From Shewanella psychrophila (lineage in GTDB: Bacteria; Pseudomonadota; Gammaproteobacteria; Enterobacterales; Shewanellaceae): 64,000 bases of DNA. Positions 59,659 to 64,000 of the stretch are shown here, one piece after another. The translations under genes and the position numbers were made by a program. The first letter of the stretch is position 1; the number at the start of each line of letters is the position of its first letter. Below the pieces are notes generated by a model. The model worked only from the letters and a program-made list of their open reading frames with translations. It was not told the DNA's origin and did no database searches. The stretch is taken from NCBI RefSeq assembly GCF_002005305.1, contig NZ_CP014782.1, positions 4,774,001 to 4,838,000 of the forward strand. Direction: 5' to 3'.

Positions 59659-62337
59659 TTACGCTTCTAAGGAGCGAGCAATCTCTATGGTTTCGAAGAC
59701 CTCTATTTGATCGCCAACTCTGACGTCATTATAGTTCTTCACACCGATACCACATTCCATGCCGTTACGGACATCGCTTACATCGTCTTTGAAACGACGC
59801 AGTGATTCTAGCTCACCTTCGTAAATAACGATGTTCTCACGTAGTACGCGGATTGGAGCACTCTTCTTGATAGTACCTTCAGTAACCATACAACCGGCAA
59901 TCGCGCCTATCTTAGGAGACTTAAATACATCACGAACTTCAGCAAGACCGATTATCACTTGCTTGAACTCTGGAGCCAGTAGGCCGCTCATCGCGTCTCT
60001 AACTTCATCGATCAAGTTGTAGATAACGCTGTAGTAGCGTAGGTCGACGCTTTCGCTCTCGATAACCTTACGCGCCTGAGCATCTGCACGAATATTGAAA
60101 CCAATCATGATAGCGTTAGAAGCTGCGGCTAATGTCGCATCCGTTTCGGTTAATCCACCGACACCGCGTGCAATGATGTTAACCTTAACTTCATCGGTAG
60201 ACAGCTTGTTCAGTGAGTCAGCAATCGCTTCTAAAGAACCTTGTACATCGGCCTTAAGCACGATATTCAATTCCTGAACTTCACCTTCTGTCATGTTCGC
60301 AAACATGTTCTCAAGCTTAGCCTTCTGTTGACGTGCTAGCTTAACATCGCGGAACTTACCCTGACGATACAAAGCAACTTCACGAGCCTTACGCTCATCA
60401 CGTACGACAGTAGCTTCATCACCTGCAGAGGGAACACCAGAGAGACCTAGAATCTCTACAGGGAACGATGGACCCGCTTCCTTGATGGTTCTACCATTTT
60501 CATCGCGCATGGCACGGATTTTACCGTACTCAAGACCACAAAGAACGATATCGCCTTGCTTGAGTGTACCTTCCTGTACTAGGACGGTAGCAACCGGGCC
60601 GCGGCCCTTGTCTAGCTTAGATTCGATGACAACACCAGCAGCCATACCTTCTTTGATAGCTTTAAGCTCTAAGACTTCGGCTTCAAGCAGAATGCCTTCC
60701 AGCAGTTCGTCGATACCTAGACCTGTCTTAGCCGAAACGTTAACAAACATGTTGTTCCCGCCCCAGTCTTCAGACATGATTCCATGCTGAGATAGCTCGC
60801 TCTTAACACGCTCAGGATCAGCTTCTGGCTTATCCATCTTGTTAACGGCAACAATCAGAGGCACATTACCAGCCTTAGCATGCTGAATCGCTTCGATAGT
60901 CTGCGGCATAACACCATCATCGGCAGCAACGACTAAGATAACGATATCGGTCGCCTTAGCACCACGAGCACGCATAGACGTAAACGCCGCGTGACCAGGA
61001 GTATCTAAGAAGGTGATCATGCCATTGTCAGTTTCAACGTGGTAAGCACCGATATGCTGAGTAATACCACCGGCTTCGCCAGAGGCGACTTTAGCGGTAC
61101 GAATATAATCGAGCAGTGATGTCTTACCATGATCGACGTGACCCATGATAGTCACAACTGGCGCACGAGATTCGGCTTCGATGTTACCATCACGATCCGC
61201 AAGAACCTGATGCTCTAGCTCGTTTTCACGAGTCAGTATGACCTTGTGACCCATCTCTTCAGCAACCAACTGAGCAGTTTCCTGATCAAGTACCTGGTTG
61301 ATAGTAACCATAGAGCCCATCTTCATCATAGCTTTGATGATTTCAGTCGACTTGATCGCCATCTTCTGAGCTAACTCAGATACAGAAACCGTCTCACCGA
61401 TGCTGACATCGGCTTTAACTACGACTGCAGGCTTAGTGAATGCGTGGTCCATAGACTCAGGCGCTACACTACGAGCATTACGCGAGTTACGACCGCCACG
61501 AGCGTTGCGTGAGTTACGGTTGTCTCTACCACCGCGACGCTTGCCTTTGCCTGTTGTAGCAGGAACTGGAGTCGGAGCTTTACGAGGACGACGATCGCGT
61601 TTTTCAGCGTTAGCATCTGCTGTATCTTCCGCAGCACGAGCCTCGGTAGAAGTGGTGATATGGTGATCGCCCGTCTTCTCAGCCTCTTTACGAGACTTCT
61701 CTTCTTCTGCCCAACGCGCCGAGTTTTCTTCAGCGAGCTTACGCGCAGTTTCAGCTGCCGCATTCGCTTCTTCATCGGCCTTAGATTTAGCCACTTGCTC
61801 TTGAGCTGCTTGCAGCTTATCGGCTTCGATTCTTGCGGCTTTTTCTTCTGCCGTCTCGACTACAGGCTTAGCTTTTTCTGCCGCTGCAGTTTTCGCTTTT
61901 TCTTTCGCTTCTTCGGCCACTTTTGATTTCTCTTGGGCTAGTGTATCGGCTGCCGACTTAGCATCTGCATCGGCTTTAGCCTTAGCTTCCGCATCTGCAG
62001 CAGCTTGCGCTTCTTGTTCTGCATTCGCCGCTGCTTCTGCTGCTGGATCGCGCTTCACAAAAGTACGCTTCTTACGTACTTCAACTTTAACGTCTTTAGT
62101 GTCACGGCCAGAGCCGACACTTAATGTCGAAACAGATTTACGCTGCAGCGTCATCTTAGTTGGAGCTGCATCGCCGCCATGTTGTTTCTTTAAAAAGTCC
62201 AGCAACTGCTGCTTCTCAGACTCAGAAACTGTGTCTAATTTACTTTTTTTAATTCCAGCATCAGAAAGCTGCTCAACTAATCTATCTGCAGTCTTTCCTA
62301 TTTCGCCGGCCAGTTTTTCTACTGTTGTATCTGCCAT
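59659..62337 (-). CDS. infB: Translation initiation factor IF-2
   Basis: An 892-residue GTPase that brings initiator tRNA to the ribosome; E. coli has 890. The N-terminal half is low-complexity Ala/Lys/Glu-rich. The G domain starts with GHVDHGKTS (~398). The ATG at 62337 ([12 protein letters not shown]) with GGGG nine bases upstream is chosen over the more distal start at 62385, which lies within nusA. Confidence 0.96.
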   Translation of the reverse strand: MADTTVEKLAGEIGKTADRLVEQLSDAGIKKSKLDTVSESEKQQLLDFLKKQHGGDAAPTKMTLQRKSVSTLSVGSGRDTKDVKVEVRKKRTFVKRDPAAEAAANAEQEAQAAADAEAKAKADADAKSAADTLAQEKSKVAEEAKEKAKTAAAEKAKPVVETAEEKAARIEADKLQAAQEQVAKSKADEEANAAAETARKLAEENSARWAEEEKSRKEAEKTGDHHITTSTEARAAEDTADANAEKRDRRPRKAPTPVPATTGKGKRRGGRDNRNSRNARGGRNSRNARSVAPESMDHAFTKPAVVVKADVSIGETVSVSELAQKMAIKSTEIIKAMMKMGSMVTINQVLDQETAQLVAEEMGHKVILTRENELEHQVLADRDGNIEAESRAPVVTIMGHVDHGKTSLLDYIRTAKVASGEAGGITQHIGAYHVETDNGMITFLDTPGHAAFTSMRARGAKATDIVILVVAADDGVMPQTIEAIQHAKAGNVPLIVAVNKMDKPEADPERVKSELSQHGIMSEDWGGNNMFVNVSAKTGLGIDELLEGILLEAEVLELKAIKEGMAAGVVIESKLDKGRGPVATVLVQEGTLKQGDIVLCGLEYGKIRAMRDENGRTIKEAGPSFPVEILGLSGVPSAGDEATVVRDERKAREVALYRQGKFRDVKLARQQKAKLENMFANMTEGEVQELNIVLKADVQGSLEAIADSLNKLSTDEVKVNIIARGVGGLTETDATLAAASNAIMIGFNIRADAQARKVIESESVDLRYYSVIYNLIDEVRDAMSGLLAPEFKQVIIGLAEVRDVFKSPKIGAIAGCMVTEGTIKKSAPIRVLRENIVIYEGELESLRRFKDDVSDVRNGMECGIGVKNYNDVRVGDQIEVFETIEIARSLEA

Positions 62338-62363
62338 ATGTTCAATCCCCTCTGTTGAGCGAG

Positions 62364-63863
62364 TTATTCTTCGTCGCCAAACCAACAGATATTGCGGGCT
62401 GCCATGATGAGCTCACCAGCCTTTTCTTCTGTCAATTCTTCAATATCGATCAAGTCATCAATGCCTTGTTCGGCTAAATCTTCAAGTGTGATAACACCTT
62501 TGCTTGCAAAAACGAAAGCCAGATGTTTTTCCAGCCCTTCCAGTGCAAGAAGATCTTCACTTGGTTCTGCACCGTCCAGTGCTTCTTCTGTTGCCAATGC
62601 GCGAGTCGAGATTGCCGCTTTGGCACGTTCTCTCAATGCTTCGACGGTATCTTCATCGAAACCATCGATTTCCATCAGTTCGGCAGCCGGTACATAGGCA
62701 ACCTCTTCCAATGAAGTGAATCCTTCATCTGCAAGTATCTGAGCAAAATCTTCATCTACATCTAATGATGCGACGAATAGGCTCACAACTTTAGCACTTT
62801 CAGCCTGATGTTTTACCTGTAGATCTTCCACAGTCATAACATTCAACTCCCAACCAGAAAGTTGAGTAGCTAAACGCACGTTCTGGCCATTACGACCAAT
62901 GGCCTGAGCTAAGTTGTCAGCTTCTACTGCGATATCCATGGAATTGGAATCTTCGTCAACGACAATTGAAGCCACTTCCGCTGGCGCCATTGCGTTGATC
63001 ACAAACTGTGCAGGATTGTCATCCCAAAGCACGATATCTACACGTTCACCATTAAGCTCGTTTGATACCGCTTGAACTCGAGCACCACGCATACCTACAC
63101 AGGCACCGATTGGATCGATTCTACGGTCATTTGACTTAACAGCAATCTTAGCTCGAGAGCCTGGATCACGAGCAGCACCCATGATTTCAATCATCTCATC
63201 GGCAATTTCCGGTACTTCGACACGAAAAAGTTCGATAAGCATATCCGGCTTAGTGCGAGTCAAGAACAATTGCGCGCCGCGAGCTTCTGGGCGAACCGAG
63301 AAGAGTAAGGCACGAATACGGTCACCTGGACGGAAGTTTTCACGTGAAATAAGATCTTCTTTGAACAGTACTGCGTCGGCATTACCACCAAGATCGACAA
63401 CCACACTCTCGCGGTTACTCTTCTTCACGACACCAGTGATCAACTCACCTTCACGGTCTTGAAACTGTTCAACGACTTGAGCACGCTCAGCTTCACGTAC
63501 TTTCTGCACGATAACCTGCTTAGCGGTCTGCGTCGTGATACGATCGAACGTGACAGACTCGATATCATCTTCGACAAAATCACCAAGTTGGATTTCAGGG
63601 TCCTCAAACTGAGCCGCTTCTAGTGTTATTTCACTATAAGGGTTCTCCAGTGGCTCACCTGTATCTTCGACAACTTGCCAACGGCGGAAAGTTTCATAAC
63701 CACCTGTCTTACGATCGATTTCAACACGAACTTCGATCTCACCTTCGTGCTTCTTTTTTGTTGCTGTGGCTAAAGCTATTTCCAACGCTTCGAAGATCTT
63801 CTCGCGAGGAACACCTTTCTCATTTGAAACCGCCTCAGCGACTAGCAGAATCTCTTTATTCAT
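62364..63863 (-). CDS. nusA: Transcription termination/antitermination factor NusA
   Basis: A 499-residue RNA polymerase-binding factor. An N-terminal domain, S1 (~135-200), two KH domains (~200-340, [18 protein letters not shown]) and two acidic repeats at the C-terminus are visible. E. coli NusA has 495 residues. It is 26 bp from infB. Confidence 0.96.
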   Translation of the reverse strand: MNKEILLVAEAVSNEKGVPREKIFEALEIALATATKKKHEGEIEVRVEIDRKTGGYETFRRWQVVEDTGEPLENPYSEITLEAAQFEDPEIQLGDFVEDDIESVTFDRITTQTAKQVIVQKVREAERAQVVEQFQDREGELITGVVKKSNRESVVVDLGGNADAVLFKEDLISRENFRPGDRIRALLFSVRPEARGAQLFLTRTKPDMLIELFRVEVPEIADEMIEIMGAARDPGSRAKIAVKSNDRRIDPIGACVGMRGARVQAVSNELNGERVDIVLWDDNPAQFVINAMAPAEVASIVVDEDSNSMDIAVEADNLAQAIGRNGQNVRLATQLSGWELNVMTVEDLQVKHQAESAKVVSLFVASLDVDEDFAQILADEGFTSLEEVAYVPAAELMEIDGFDEDTVEALRERAKAAISTRALATEEALDGAEPSEDLLALEGLEKHLAFVFASKGVITLEDLAEQGIDDLIDIEELTEEKAGELIMAARNICWFGDEE

Positions 63864-63891
63864 CCTCTTGCCTCGTTGATTTTTGAATCCA

Positions 63892-64000
63892 TCAAAACTT
63901 AGCGATTAGGTTGCCTCTACGGATATTATCCAAGGCAATAATCAGTTCGTTACCATCTACAGAAAGCGTGAGCGTCTGCCCCTCAACCCCAATAACGGTA
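63892..64000 (-). CDS. rimP: RimP C-terminus (partial, runs off the window)
   Basis: Minus-strand frame of 35 codons, [20 protein letters not shown] followed by [14 protein letters not shown], ending with TGA. The ALDNI-x-(+)-(x)-NL ending is typical of RimP, a 30S maturation factor always upstream of nusA. The start lies outside the window. Confidence 0.85.
   Translation of the reverse strand, partial: TVIGVEGQTLTLSVDGNELIIALDNIRRGNLIAKF

Noticed and set aside
1..64000. CRISPR array, tRNA, rRNA or prophage
   Set aside because: No regularly spaced repeats of the CRISPR kind, no cloverleaf or rRNA-like sequence and no phage genes were noticed by eye.

Overview
The window is chromosomal DNA of a marine gammaproteobacterium, almost certainly a Shewanella. 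The grounds are a torECAD operon with torT/torS/torR next to radA, serB, the deo operon, tsx and nupC, followed by prfC, nlpI, pnp, rpsO, truB, rbfA, infB, nusA and rimP. Several broken genes, two copies of a small inverted-repeat element and a transposase remnant suggest a genome losing function, as described for some deep-sea species such as S. violacea or S. benthica. The species is an inference only.

Layout. 0.1-10.5 kb: a REP-type transposase remnant, a YjiH-family membrane protein, a 1230-residue beta-propeller histidine kinase, a MITE-like repeat, a CBS-pair protein, an AzgA-type purine permease with a possible structured leader, a BamA/TamA-like outer-membrane protein and a small SecD-like exported protein. 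10.6-15.7 kb: the trimethylamine N-oxide (TMAO) reductase operon torE-torC-(three tandem 24-codon cistrons)-torA-torD, preceded by two TorR-box matches. 15.8-19.6 kb: a class 1A-like dihydroorotate dehydrogenase, a broken outer-membrane protein gene, a DEAD-box helicase and a SHOCT lipoprotein. 19.8-25.1 kb: torS, torT and torR. 25.1-34.1 kb: an accessory stretch with a PilZ protein, two gene remnants fused by an apparent deletion, an orphan periplasmic binding protein with a hybrid kinase, a GlxA/AraC-like regulator with an isochorismatase-like hydrolase and an ABM monooxygenase, and a gene-free, structured-looking segment. 34.1-41.3 kb: radA, a two-PilZ protein, an alpha/beta hydrolase, serB and smp. 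41.4-49.8 kb: nucleoside use, with deoCABD, tsx, nupC and a YjjV/TatD protein. 49.9-64 kb: the conserved translation and RNA-processing block, with a GGDEF-EAL gene between rpsO and pnp.

Most striking signals. (1) Two genes of one pathway, torC and torS, are full length except for a single in-frame amber (TAG) codon each: codon 160 of torC, between hemes 3 and 4, and codon 40 of torS, just after the first membrane helix. torA, torD, torE, torT and torR are open. TAG also ends several housekeeping genes here, so genome-wide reassignment is not a good explanation. (2) Between torC and torA lie three 91-bp tandem repeats, each encoding a 24-residue peptide with its own Shine-Dalgarno sequence and 15-16 nt intercistronic gaps; the peptides share their C-terminus with TorC. 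(3) CTAG-rich palindromes sit at the 3' ends of many convergent gene pairs. (4) A three-way-junction-like leader precedes the purine permease.

All calls come from reading the sequence and from knowledge of the families; no database search was run.
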